Shown here in pieces: positions 8,355 to 15,397 of a DNA stretch of 64,000 nucleotides. Under the pieces are notes generated by a model. That model was not told where the DNA came from and ran no database searches. It saw only the letters and a list, made by a program, of their open reading frames with translations. A program made the position numbers and the translations under genes. How positions within the stretch are numbered: position 1 is the stretch's first letter; every line of letters starts with the position of its first letter. This DNA comes from Bacteroidales bacterium. Its GTDB lineage: Bacteria > Bacteroidota > Bacteroidia > Bacteroidales > UBA932. The stretch spans positions 62,001 through 126,000 of the forward strand of contig JAFWOY010000039.1 of the NCBI GenBank assembly GCA_017509755.1. Direction: 5' to 3'.

Positions 8355-9428
8355 TTACAAAGTTTTTCTGTAATGACAATTCAACACTTCGGTGCAGTCG
8401 CCGTGCCAGTTGTGCATGCCGTTCCCTTGACAATCGCGGAAGACAGGGCACTTGGCACAAGGGCCGCGACGCGCCCAGGCATGGTTGCGGAACGGCTGGA
8501 AGCGGCGCTGCCACACGTCCCATAAGTTGTCCTGGTAGATGTTTCCTTGGGAAAACCGGTCCCGGTCAATGTTCGGGCACCCGCAGATACGGCCGTCGAT
8601 AAGGACCGAGGCGATGGTGATACCCGCGCGGCAGAAAAAAGGATTCTGGCGGACCTTCCGCTCATAGCGGCCCAGGTATCCTTCGCAACTGAACGTCACA
8701 TTCATCGGACGTGGGCCTTCATTCACCGATGCAGCCGCTTCGCGCCTGGCCTGGATGAAATCCATCAACTGTTTGAATTCCACATCGGTCAAGTGCATTT
8801 CCGGGTCATCCTTGGCCCGGCCGATGGGTATGATGGTGAAGATGCGCCACTGCTTCACACCCAGCGCCTGCAGTTTGTCATGCAAGGCGTCCAACTGCCC
8901 GATGTTACGCCGGTTGATGCAACTGACCACGTCGAAATTGATGTGAGGCTCCTTCGCGGCTATCGCAATGGCGCGCTCCGTCCGCTCGTAGGCGCCTGCA
9001 CGGCCTCGCATCCAGTCGTGGTTGTCTCCCAGCCCGTCCAGGCTGATGGTCAGTGCACCCATTCCCGCGCCCATCAGTTTCCGGTGCATCGCTTCATCAT
9101 AGAACCAGCCGTTGGAAACCATGCTCCACCGGACACCGCGCCCGCGGATAGCACGGCCGACCTCGGCGATATCAGGGCGCAACAACGGCTCTCCGCCTGT
9201 CAGGACGACGGTAAACTCGGGAGGGCGTTCTTTTTTCGGAATCGTGTCGAGGGCACGCAAGAAATCTTGCAGCGGCATGTCCACGTCTTCGCTCGCCGCC
9301 ATACAATCACTGCCGCAATGGCGGCAGTGAAGATTGCAGCGAGTCGTGCATTCCCAGAACAGATAGTTCAATTCGTGAACCTTCGTCTCGTTGGCACGAA
9401 ACAGCCGGAACAGAGCGTCGCGGAGCAT
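8355..9428 (-). CDS. Radical SAM/SPASM enzyme of an rSAM-lipoprotein pair
   Basis: 357 residues. The radical SAM cluster motif CNLHCRHC (Cys31, Cys35, Cys38) is followed by VVLTGGEPLLRPD, the SAM-binding GGE motif. The C-terminal half has a cysteine-rich SPASM-like region (CRAGITIASVLIDGRICGCPN ... GPCAKCPVFRDCQGNG ... CHYRKTL) that binds auxiliary Fe-S clusters in peptide-modifying enzymes. The start overlaps the stop of the upstream lipoprotein gene by one base (TAATG), implying coupled translation. It fits the Bacteroidales rSAM/lipoprotein systems I recall as the TIGR04133 type. The modification is unknown; the adjacent lipoprotein is the likely substrate. Confidence 0.88.
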   Translation of the reverse strand: MLRDALFRLFRANETKVHELNYLFWECTTRCNLHCRHCGSDCMAASEDVDMPLQDFLRALDTIPKKERPPEFTVVLTGGEPLLRPDIAEVGRAIRGRGVRWSMVSNGWFYDEAMHRKLMGAGMGALTISLDGLGDNHDWMRGRAGAYERTERAIAIAAKEPHINFDVVSCINRRNIGQLDALHDKLQALGVKQWRIFTIIPIGRAKDDPEMHLTDVEFKQLMDFIQARREAAASVNEGPRPMNVTFSCEGYLGRYERKVRQNPFFCRAGITIASVLIDGRICGCPNIDRDRFSQGNIYQDNLWDVWQRRFQPFRNHAWARRGPCAKCPVFRDCQGNGMHNWHGDCTEVLNCHYRKTL

Positions 9429-9637
9429 TATTCTGCCTCGACTGTTTCCAATAATTCCGTTTCCGGCACTTCAGCTTCGACGACAGGGGTCCCCGGGGCC
9501 TCAGACACAGCCTCGGTCAACTCGTCCTCGAAATCATAATCCTCCGGATAACCGGGAGGCGTGCCATAGCAGGCCTGGAAAACGAAGAGCGCTGCGGTCA
9601 GCGACAGACCCTTCAGCAAGTTGTGGAGCCATTTCAT
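9428..9637 (-). CDS. Small acidic lipoprotein, likely radical-SAM substrate
   Basis: 69 residues on the minus strand. MKWLHNLLKGLSLTAALFVFQAC gives a signal with lipobox FQAC (Cys23). The mature peptide starts CYGTPPGYPEDYDF and continues as a low-complexity acidic tail rich in E, V, P and T (ETELLETVEAE). It overlaps the radical SAM gene by one base. A small secreted lipoprotein with a Tyr/Pro/Gly-rich head beside an rSAM/SPASM enzyme matches known rSAM-lipoprotein cassettes in Bacteroidales. Which residues are modified, if any, cannot be told. Confidence 0.78.
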   Translation of the reverse strand: MKWLHNLLKGLSLTAALFVFQACYGTPPGYPEDYDFEDELTEAVSEAPGTPVVEAEVPETELLETVEAE

Positions 9638-9690
9638 ACAGCAGCTGTTTTTGAATTCTTTGCAAGATACAAAATATCCGGCAGATTCTG

Positions 9691-9698
9691 TATCTTTG
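9691..9698 (+). promoter_or_regulatory. -7 box for tcdA-polY
   Basis: TATCTTTG, 23 nt before the tcdA ATG at 9722. Confidence 0.6.
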
Positions 9699-9721
9699 CG
9701 CAGAAGAACTTTTGCCGCACT

Positions 9722-10549
9722 ATGCTCTCGGGAATTGAAAATGCCATCTACAACCGCACCTCGCTGCTGGTCGGTCCGGATGTGATGACGGCGCTCAGCG
9801 AGGCGCGCGTCATCATCTTCGGCGTAGGCGGCGTGGGAAGCTGGTGCGCCGAAGGCTTGGTGCGTTCCGGGGTGAAGCACTTGACACTCGTGGATTCCGA
9901 CCGCGTCTGTATTACCAATGTGAACCGGCAGTTGATGGCCACGCCCTCCGCCGTCGGGCAAGTCAAGGTCGAGGCCCTGAAGTCCAGGCTGCTGGCCATC
10001 AATCCCAAAGCAGAAATCGAAGCCATCCAAAAAATCTACAGTGCCGAGACCCGCGATGATTTCGGGATGGAGAACTACGACTATATCATCGACGCCATCG
10101 ACTCGCTCAAGGACAAGGCCGACCTGATCCTGCATGCCACCCGTACACCGGCTACCTTTTTCTGTTCGATGGGCGCAGCCTTGAAAATCAACCCGCAAGG
10201 CGTGAAAGTCGCGGAGTTCTGGAATGTACGCGGCTGCCCGCTTGGCGCCGCCATCCGGAAGAAATTCAAAAAGAACCACACCTATCCCGGACACAAGTTC
10301 CGCTGCGTGTACGACGAAGAAGTGCTGGAGAACCGCGGCCGGAATACGGCCTGTGGAACGGAGCATTGCCTGTGTCCCAAAGCCCCAATCGGACCGGGCG
10401 ACCCGTCCCTGATCAATCACGAGTGGTGTTCGCAAAAAGCCCAGATTAATGGCACCACCGCCCATATCACCGCCATCTTCGGCATGACCCTCTGCGGACT
10501 GGTCATCGAGGATATCTACCAGAAAACCCTGCAGACGAGCCGGTCGTGA
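9722..10549 (+). CDS. tcdA: tRNA threonylcarbamoyladenosine dehydratase (TcdA/CsdL, ThiF family)
   Basis: 275 residues. The E1-like nucleotide-binding loop GVGGVGSW is at 34-41, followed by LVDSDRVCITNVNRQL, which holds the Asp and Arg that bind ATP. YIIDAIDSLKDKADLI is the conserved Asp segment typical of TcdA. The enzyme cyclises t6A37 to ct6A in ATP-dependent fashion. The start at 9722 follows a clear promoter; an upstream in-frame ATG at 9623 would precede that promoter. The stop overlaps the GTG start of the polymerase gene by 3 nt. Confidence 0.93.
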   Translation: MLSGIENAIYNRTSLLVGPDVMTALSEARVIIFGVGGVGSWCAEGLVRSGVKHLTLVDSDRVCITNVNRQLMATPSAVGQVKVEALKSRLLAINPKAEIEAIQKIYSAETRDDFGMENYDYIIDAIDSLKDKADLILHATRTPATFFCSMGAALKINPQGVKVAEFWNVRGCPLGAAIRKKFKKNHTYPGHKFRCVYDEEVLENRGRNTACGTEHCLCPKAPIGPGDPSLINHEWCSQKAQINGTTAHITAIFGMTLCGLVIEDIYQKTLQTSRS

Positions 10550-11931
10550 AGCGCGTCATCTTCCACATCGACGTCAACTCCGCCTTCCTCTCGTGGAGTG
10601 CCGTCAAGCTTGTCCACGAAGGGAAGCCTGACCTGCGGCTTGTACCGTCGGTTGTCTCGGGCGACCCTTCGGACCGCCGCAGCATCGTAACCGCCGCCTC
10701 CATGCCCGCCAAAAAGCGCGGCATCAAGACGGCCCAGCCTATCTCCATGGCATTGCGGACTTGCCCGGATCTGGTCATTGTCCGCGGCGACTGGACCTGG
10801 TACAAGACCTGTTCAGAGCAATTCACTGCCATATGCCGGGAGTATTCTCCCGTGCTGCAAAAGTTCTCCATCGATGAGTGTTTCCTGGACATGACCCTTT
10901 ACCTGGGACGGCGCGACCCGGTTGCCGTGGCAACCGAACTCAAAGACCGTATCCGCACGGAGTTGGGCTTCACCGTCAACGTGGGTATCGGTCCCAACAA
11001 ACTCCTGGCGAAGATGGCCTCCGATTTTGAGAAGCCAGACAAGGTTCACACCCTTTGGGCGGCGGAAGTCCCGACGAAGATGTGGCCGCTAGGCGTGCGC
11101 GACTTGCTTTGGGTGGGCAAACGGACCGAAGAGCGGCTCGTGGCCTACGGCATCCATACCATCGGAGACATTGCCCGCCTCAACACCGCTTCCCTCGCCC
11201 GACTCGTGGGCCAGAAAGCGGCACAGCAACTGCACGAATCGGCCAACGGCCTTGATGAAAGCCCGGTCGAGACAGATTTCCAGGAAGCCAAAAGCTACAG
11301 CGCGGAGCGTACTTTCGCGCAGGACATCCATACAGCAAAGGAATTGGACCGCGCCCTGTTCAACGTGGCCTGCATCGTGGCACACCGCATCCGGCGCGAC
11401 CGGTTCAAAGCCGGCAGCGTGTCGGTATTCATCAAGCACCGTGATTTCAGCGTCGCGCAACGCCAGGCCCAGATGGCCCGGCCGACCGACGTGACGGCCC
11501 TGATCTTGCAGGAGGCCCGCCGGCTGGTCAGCACCTTGTGGGACGGCGTCACCCCGCTGCGGCAAGTTGGGCTGGGCGTCTCGAAACTTACCCATGAGAC
11601 CGATCTGCAACTGTCGCTCTTCGAAGACCCGAACCTCGAATACTACCGCCAATGGGACCGGGAATACGATGAACGGAAGGCCCGTGGCGAGGATCCCCGG
11701 ATGCTTGCCTACCAACGGACAAAGCTACCTGCTGGTTCTCTGCCAGCAGAACCTGATGTCCTGACATTCCACTATGCCACCGGCGAAGAAGCGTTAAGCG
11801 CTGTCAAACAAGCCGTCCGCGAGCGCCGCGACTGCACCTTCTCCCAACGGACCCTCCCGGATGGCACCGCCTGTTTCGAACTCTTCGAAGGCACCCAGGT
11901 CATTGAACGCCACGCCGTGCGAAAAAAATAA
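10546..11931 (+). CDS. Y-family translesion DNA polymerase (DinB/Pol IV-like)
   Basis: 461 residues. The N-terminal palm motif is HIDVNSAFLSW (metal ligand Asp9, steric-gate aromatic nearby), and the catalytic acidic pair is in FSIDECFLDMT. FTVNVGIGPNKLLAKMASD is the fingers/palm signature, and VGKRTEERLVAYGIHTIGDIARL is the HhH region. The little-finger domain and a ~90-residue C-terminal extension follow. The start is GTG at 10546 (GTGA overlap with the tcdA stop). No umuD-like gene is adjacent. The HIDVNSAFLSW variant differs from the E. coli DinB form and resembles polymerases I recall from Clostridia and Bacteroidota. Confidence 0.9.
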   Translation: MKRVIFHIDVNSAFLSWSAVKLVHEGKPDLRLVPSVVSGDPSDRRSIVTAASMPAKKRGIKTAQPISMALRTCPDLVIVRGDWTWYKTCSEQFTAICREYSPVLQKFSIDECFLDMTLYLGRRDPVAVATELKDRIRTELGFTVNVGIGPNKLLAKMASDFEKPDKVHTLWAAEVPTKMWPLGVRDLLWVGKRTEERLVAYGIHTIGDIARLNTASLARLVGQKAAQQLHESANGLDESPVETDFQEAKSYSAERTFAQDIHTAKELDRALFNVACIVAHRIRRDRFKAGSVSVFIKHRDFSVAQRQAQMARPTDVTALILQEARRLVSTLWDGVTPLRQVGLGVSKLTHETDLQLSLFEDPNLEYYRQWDREYDERKARGEDPRMLAYQRTKLPAGSLPAEPDVLTFHYATGEEALSAVKQAVRERRDCTFSQRTLPDGTACFELFEGTQVIERHAVRKK

Positions 11932-11935
11932 AAAA

Positions 11936-11969
11936 TTTGTTGCAAACCCAAATACTTTTCCTACCTTTG
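11936..11969 (+). promoter_or_regulatory. Promoter of the tRNA-Gln/tRNA-Met transcript
   Basis: TTTG at 11936-11939 (-33 element) and TACCTTTG at 11962-11969 (-7 element), separated by 22 nt, close to the canonical Bacteroidota spacing. Transcription would begin near 11976, so the hairpin repeats that follow would be part of the precursor RNA. Confidence 0.7.
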
Positions 11970-11981
11970 CAGTCCCAATCC

Positions 11982-12070
11982 CAAGCGGCATCAGCCGCTA
12001 GCGAAGGCCGAGCCGAAGGACCAAGCGCCATCAGGCGCTAGCGGAGGCCAAGCGGGATCGGGCAGAGCCC
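11982..12070 (+). repeat. tRNA-linked hairpin repeat, two short units
   Basis: Two tandem partial units. Unit 1 carries the hairpin AGCGGC-ATCA-GCCGCT (11984-11999), unit 2 AGCGCC-ATCA-GGCGCT (12024-12039). Both are followed by GCTAGCG and a GGCC segment. The stem bases differ between units but pairing is kept, a compensatory change. Both lie downstream of the tRNA promoter. Confidence 0.8.
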
Positions 12071-12160
12071 CAAGCGGCATCAGCCGCTAGCGAAGGCCGA
12101 GCCGGGTGAGCCCGTGCGATAGCAAGGCCGTAGCGAGGGGTCTGGGGCCTTGGCCCCAGT
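12071..12160 (+). repeat. tRNA-linked hairpin repeat, full unit upstream of tRNA-Gln
   Basis: About 90 nt: hairpin AGCGGC-ATCA-GCCGCT (12073-12088), a GAAGGCCGAGCC linker, GATAGCAAGGCCGTAGCG, then an 8-bp hairpin CTGGGGCC-TT-GGCCCCAG (12142-12159) ending 5 nt before tRNA-Gln. It aligns along its length with the unit at 12252-12340. Confidence 0.82.
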
Positions 12161-12164
12161 ATAA

Positions 12165-12235
12165 TGAGGTATGGTGTAATGGCAGCACAAGAGATTCTGG
12201 TCCTCTTAGTGGCGGTTCGAATCCGTCTACCTCAA
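12165..12235 (+). tRNA. tRNA-Gln (anticodon CTG)
   Basis: Acceptor stem TGAGGTA pairs with TACCTCA, and the discriminator base is A. The D region TGGTGTAATGGCAGCAC is typical of bacterial tRNA-Gln. The anticodon loop is TTCTGGT (CTG); the stem base pair next to the loop looks like an A-C mismatch. T arm is GGTTCGAATCC. CCA is not encoded. It decodes CAG. Confidence 0.88.
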
Positions 12236-12251
12236 CAACCAAGCGAAGAGC

Positions 12252-12340
12252 CAAGCGGCATGCGCCGCTAGCGGAAGCCGAGCAGGAAGAGCCTGCGGGA
12301 CAGCAAGGCTGGAGCGAGGGATCCGGGGCCAGCCCCGGGG
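12252..12340 (+). repeat. tRNA-linked hairpin repeat, full unit upstream of tRNA-Met
   Basis: Second full unit: hairpin AGCGGC-ATGC-GCCGCT (12254-12269), the GACAGCAAGGCTGGAGCG segment, then a 7-bp hairpin CCGGGGC-CA-GCCCCGG (12323-12338) ending 8 nt before tRNA-Met. About three quarters of positions match the tRNA-Gln unit, and stem changes keep pairing. Confidence 0.82.
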
Positions 12341-12346
12341 TTAATG

Positions 12347-12420
12347 GGCGGGATAGCTCAGCTGGTTAGAGCGCATGATTCATAATCATGAGGTCGCCAG
12401 TTCAATCCTGGCTCCCGCTA
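12347..12420 (+). tRNA. tRNA-Met (anticodon CAT), elongator type
   Basis: Acceptor GGCGGGA pairs with TCCCGCT (one G-T), discriminator A. D arm TAGCTCAGCTGGTTAGAGCG. Anticodon arm CATGA-TTCATAA-TCATG carries CAT. T arm CCAGTTCAATCCTGG. A regular acceptor pair 1-72 argues against initiator tRNA. A lysidine-modified tRNA-Ile2 also has a CAT anticodon and cannot be fully excluded. Confidence 0.85.
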
Positions 12421-12430
12421 CCTGAAAATG

Positions 12431-12462
12431 AGAGACTTACGAAAGTAGGTCTCTTTTCTTTT
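12431..12462 (+). terminator. Intrinsic terminator of the tRNA transcript
   Basis: AGAGACTTAC-GAAA-GTAGGTCTCT: a 10-bp stem with a GAAA tetraloop and one T-G pair, followed by TTTCTTTT, 10 nt after tRNA-Met. Confidence 0.85.
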
Positions 12463-12526
12463 GTCCGCATCCCGCTGATCCGGTAAAACTACGCATTGCG
12501 GATTCGCCATTCCGGCAAAGATTTCT

Positions 12527-12534
12527 TATATTTG
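12527..12534 (+). promoter_or_regulatory. -7 box upstream of the 12578-23545 gene run
   Basis: TATATTTG, about 43 nt before the ATG at 12578. No comparable box is evident in the short gaps that follow, so it may drive the whole collinear run. Confidence 0.55.
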
Positions 12535-12577
12535 TTACTGGAATTTTCGCACAAATCCTTACACACAGGTTCTTATC

Positions 12578-13246
12578 ATGAATTTCTCATTATTCAACAA
12601 AGCGATCGAATACAGTTTCACTTGGGGAGGGCCTTTGAAGGTGCTCGGAGAAGGAAAGGTCTGTGAAGGGGACCTGGATGTCAAATACGATCAAGGGAAG
12701 GGACGCCGATGGACGGATGAATATATAGGAGTGGCATTCGACAAGGGGATTACCGAAGTAGAGGCCGGTTTCCTGGAAGGATTCCCGAACCTGGAGTATG
12801 TGGTGATTCCTTATACCCTCCAGTCCATTGAGGTAACGCCGGAACTGAAGGCCATGCTGCAGCAGAAAAACGTGCTCATCCGAGGCTGGTATGACAGTTA
12901 TGGGGAGCGCTTTGCCCAGGAGAATGGCCTCGCGTTCCGTCACGCGAATATCATCGTGGGATGGACAAGGGACGAAGAACATGATACCAGCACCCGGCTG
13001 GAGATCCGCTTCAATGAAGAAGGGAAGCCCTATCGTTTCTATGATGACGTGTGCTCCGGCTGGGCGGCCAGCAACTCCGGCGGCGGCACCTATGAACGGG
13101 AGCTGGATGAGGATTTCTTCGTGGGAGAGACGCTGGAGAGTTTTGCCGACTGGTTCGAGCGTTTCCGGGACGCCATCCTGAAGAACGACGATCTCAAGTA
13201 TTACCTGGAAACCGCCAACAAACGATATCTGCAAAAAACACAATAG
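12578..13246 (+). CDS. Hypothetical protein with an LRR_5-like segment
   Basis: 222 residues, no signal peptide or membrane segment. Residues about 58-90 (ITEVEAGFLEGFPNLEYVVIPYTLQSIEVTPEL) read like one to two BspA/LRR_5-type leucine-rich repeats (V..GF.....L..V.IP..L..I). The rest is acidic and aromatic-rich and matches nothing I recognise. First gene after the promoter at 12527 and separated from the HD hydrolase gene by a single base, so the two are surely co-transcribed. Function unknown; a cytoplasmic location is inferred. Confidence 0.6.
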   Translation: MNFSLFNKAIEYSFTWGGPLKVLGEGKVCEGDLDVKYDQGKGRRWTDEYIGVAFDKGITEVEAGFLEGFPNLEYVVIPYTLQSIEVTPELKAMLQQKNVLIRGWYDSYGERFAQENGLAFRHANIIVGWTRDEEHDTSTRLEIRFNEEGKPYRFYDDVCSGWAASNSGGGTYERELDEDFFVGETLESFADWFERFRDAILKNDDLKYYLETANKRYLQKTQ

Positions 13247-13247
13247 T

Positions 13248-13820
13248 ATGGACCATCCCAAAACGACACCCATCCCACGGGAGGCGGCACTGGAGCTGCT
13301 GAAAAAATACAACAAGGACCCGTTCCACCTGCATCACGCTTTGACGGTGGAAGGGGTGATGCGCTGGTACGCCAAAGAACTGGGCTTTGCGGACGAAGAG
13401 GATTTCTGGGGAATCGTGGGGCTCCTGCACGATATCGATTTTGAGATGTACCCGGAGGAGCATTGCATCAAGGCGCCCGAACTGCTGCGCGAAGGAGGAG
13501 TGAGCGAAGAGATGATTCACGCCATCTGCAGCCACGCTTACGGGATGCATGTAGATGTAAAGCCCGAACACACGATGGAGAAAGTGCTCTTCGCCACCGA
13601 CGAACTGACGGGCCTGATCGGGGCGGCCGCGCTGATGCGTCCCTCGAAAAGCGTGCAGGATATGGAGTTGAAATCGCTCAAGAAAAAGTATAAATCAAAA
13701 GGATTTGCGGCCGGCTGCTCGCGCGAGGTGATCGAACAAGGCGCCGAAATGCTGGGTTGGCCCCTGGATGAGGTGCTGCAGAAGACCCTCGATGCCATGA
13801 AAGCCTGCGAAGCCTGCTAA
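13248..13820 (+). CDS. HD-domain phosphohydrolase
   Basis: 190 residues with a compact HD fold: first histidine region FHLHHALTVEGVMRWYA, metal-binding doublet in WGIVGLLHDIDFEMYPEEH, a His in AICSHAYGM, and a C-terminal Asp in LFATDELTGLI. This H...HD...H...D order matches HDIG-type metal-dependent phosphohydrolases that act on nucleotides; the substrate is not predictable. It starts 1 nt after the previous stop and ends 17 nt before the first Tat-exported protein. A soluble enzyme leading a secreted-enzyme operon is unusual. Confidence 0.8.
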   Translation: MDHPKTTPIPREAALELLKKYNKDPFHLHHALTVEGVMRWYAKELGFADEEDFWGIVGLLHDIDFEMYPEEHCIKAPELLREGGVSEEMIHAICSHAYGMHVDVKPEHTMEKVLFATDELTGLIGAAALMRPSKSVQDMELKSLKKKYKSKGFAAGCSREVIEQGAEMLGWPLDEVLQKTLDAMKACEAC

Positions 13821-13837
13821 CAGACTGCCCGCCAGTT

Positions 13838-15397
13838 ATGCAAAGACGCACTTTTTTGAAAACGGCTCTGGCTGCTTCGGCCGCTGTGGGCTTTTCCCCT
13901 GTCCTGAAAGGCTGGGTACCGGTCCACAACTGGGCCGGTTATGATTTCGGCCCGGGACCCGTGGTTCACGACCGGCTGTACCAGGGGCCGTTCGGCTGCT
14001 ATGAGCCGGACAATTTCTATGGCGGCTGGTGTTTCCAGTCCACCCAGCCCGGCAAACAGCAGATCAACTGCATGGGGATGGGGATGGTTACCTACATCTC
14101 CGGGGATTTCGGTGCACCTGTCGTGCCGGGAAAGACCTTGGAAGAAACGATTGACGGCCTGTTCCGTTTTCCGCTGGGCACCAAGATGTACATCCGCCCG
14201 AACTGGCGGCACATCCAGAAACGGGAAGGGAAGCTGGACTTTGACGACTATTGGAAAATCACGATGGAGAAGTCGCTCCAGTATGGCAAGCGCGTGGGTA
14301 TCCGGGTGATGCTCAACAATCCGGACATCCTGGAGAATGCGCTGCCCGACTTTGTCCTGAAAAAAGTGCCCCTGCATAAACTGAAGGGCTCCTGGACTGG
14401 GAATCCTTCGCAGGTCCGGTATCAACATGAGCATCTCCAGCCGGAGTACAACGACTACCTGCTCGGCTATTTCGAGGAGATGCAGAACCTGCTGGCTGAA
14501 AAATACAACGGCGGCCCGGAGATCGAGATGGTGGACACCCACCATTTCGGCCTGTGGGGAGAAGGCCACGCCTGGCCGTACGACGGGCATAATTTCCCGT
14601 CCCGGAAAGACGCGGAGGAGACGCTCCTGAAGATCTATGAGATCCAGCAGAAGGCCTGGACCAAGGTGCCGCTTGTTACGAATGTCCAGCCGGACTACAA
14701 CCGGGTAGGCCATTCATCGGTCATCGACCGCTCCGTCCGGGACGGGAACTGGCTTCGCCGCGATTCCATCCTCGTCCAGAACGAGTGCATCGACGCGCTG
14801 AGCAACCGGCCGGCCTGGGTGGCCAATTTCTGCGAGGGAGCCATGAGCTCGGGCAACAGTACCGACTATCCGGTCGATGCGGACGGTTTCGCCCGGGGCG
14901 ACGTCATCATCTCCCATGTGAAAGACCTGAAAGCGAACTACTATTCCCTCTGGACCTTCCATGCCATCAATCCGGACAACCTCTGGGCCTATTACAGGAA
15001 GTATCCGGATGCGCTGAACGACCTCAACCAGCGGATCGGCTTCCGCGTCCGGCCGTCCTGGATCTGGCGGTCGGCGGATGAAGACGGACATGAGAACCTG
15101 ATTTTCGGGATGGTCAATGACGGCATCGCCGGCGTGCCCGGTGTCCTTCGCCTGACCGTATTCACGGATGACGGCAGCGTGGAAGTGGGCGGCTGCCTGG
15201 ATGCCGGGTTCCCGCATCCGAAGGGTATCCGCGAAGCGATGATCACCCTGCCCAAAGGTGTTTCCGCCAACAGCGGCCGCTTGAAACTCAAAGCGGAAAT
15301 CGAAGTGAAAGGCGTCCGGTATCCGGTGCCTATCGCTGCAGCCCACGGGGTCAATCCCGACGGGTCCCTCAACATCCTCAAAAACGTCAACGGATAA
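13838..15397 (+). CDS. Tat-exported protein, possible TIM-barrel glycoside hydrolase (paralog 1)
   Basis: 519 residues. The twin-arginine signal MQRRTFLKTALAASAAVGF implies export in folded, possibly cofactor-loaded, form. The body has acidic motifs suggestive of clan-A glycosidases: MVDTHHFGLWGEGHAWPYDGHNFP (about 228-251) with Glu in GEGH, and PLVTNVQPDY later. The C-terminal ~110 residues (GIAGVPGVLRLTVFTDDGSVEVGG) look like a beta-sandwich. I assign no CAZy family. A paralog starts at the stop codon (TAATG overlap). GEGH resembles GAWGEMHSS of the DUF4832 protein in the same run, so a related barrel is plausible. Confidence 0.65.
   Translation: MQRRTFLKTALAASAAVGFSPVLKGWVPVHNWAGYDFGPGPVVHDRLYQGPFGCYEPDNFYGGWCFQSTQPGKQQINCMGMGMVTYISGDFGAPVVPGKTLEETIDGLFRFPLGTKMYIRPNWRHIQKREGKLDFDDYWKITMEKSLQYGKRVGIRVMLNNPDILENALPDFVLKKVPLHKLKGSWTGNPSQVRYQHEHLQPEYNDYLLGYFEEMQNLLAEKYNGGPEIEMVDTHHFGLWGEGHAWPYDGHNFPSRKDAEETLLKIYEIQQKAWTKVPLVTNVQPDYNRVGHSSVIDRSVRDGNWLRRDSILVQNECIDALSNRPAWVANFCEGAMSSGNSTDYPVDADGFARGDVIISHVKDLKANYYSLWTFHAINPDNLWAYYRKYPDALNDLNQRIGFRVRPSWIWRSADEDGHENLIFGMVNDGIAGVPGVLRLTVFTDDGSVEVGGCLDAGFPHPKGIREAMITLPKGVSANSGRLKLKAEIEVKGVRYPVPIAAAHGVNPDGSLNILKNVNG

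Noticed and set aside
11982..12420. tRNA-associated integration site (prophage or island attachment)
   Set aside because: No integrase, no direct repeat of a tRNA 3' end and no foreign gene block beside the tRNAs; the repeats are hairpin units.
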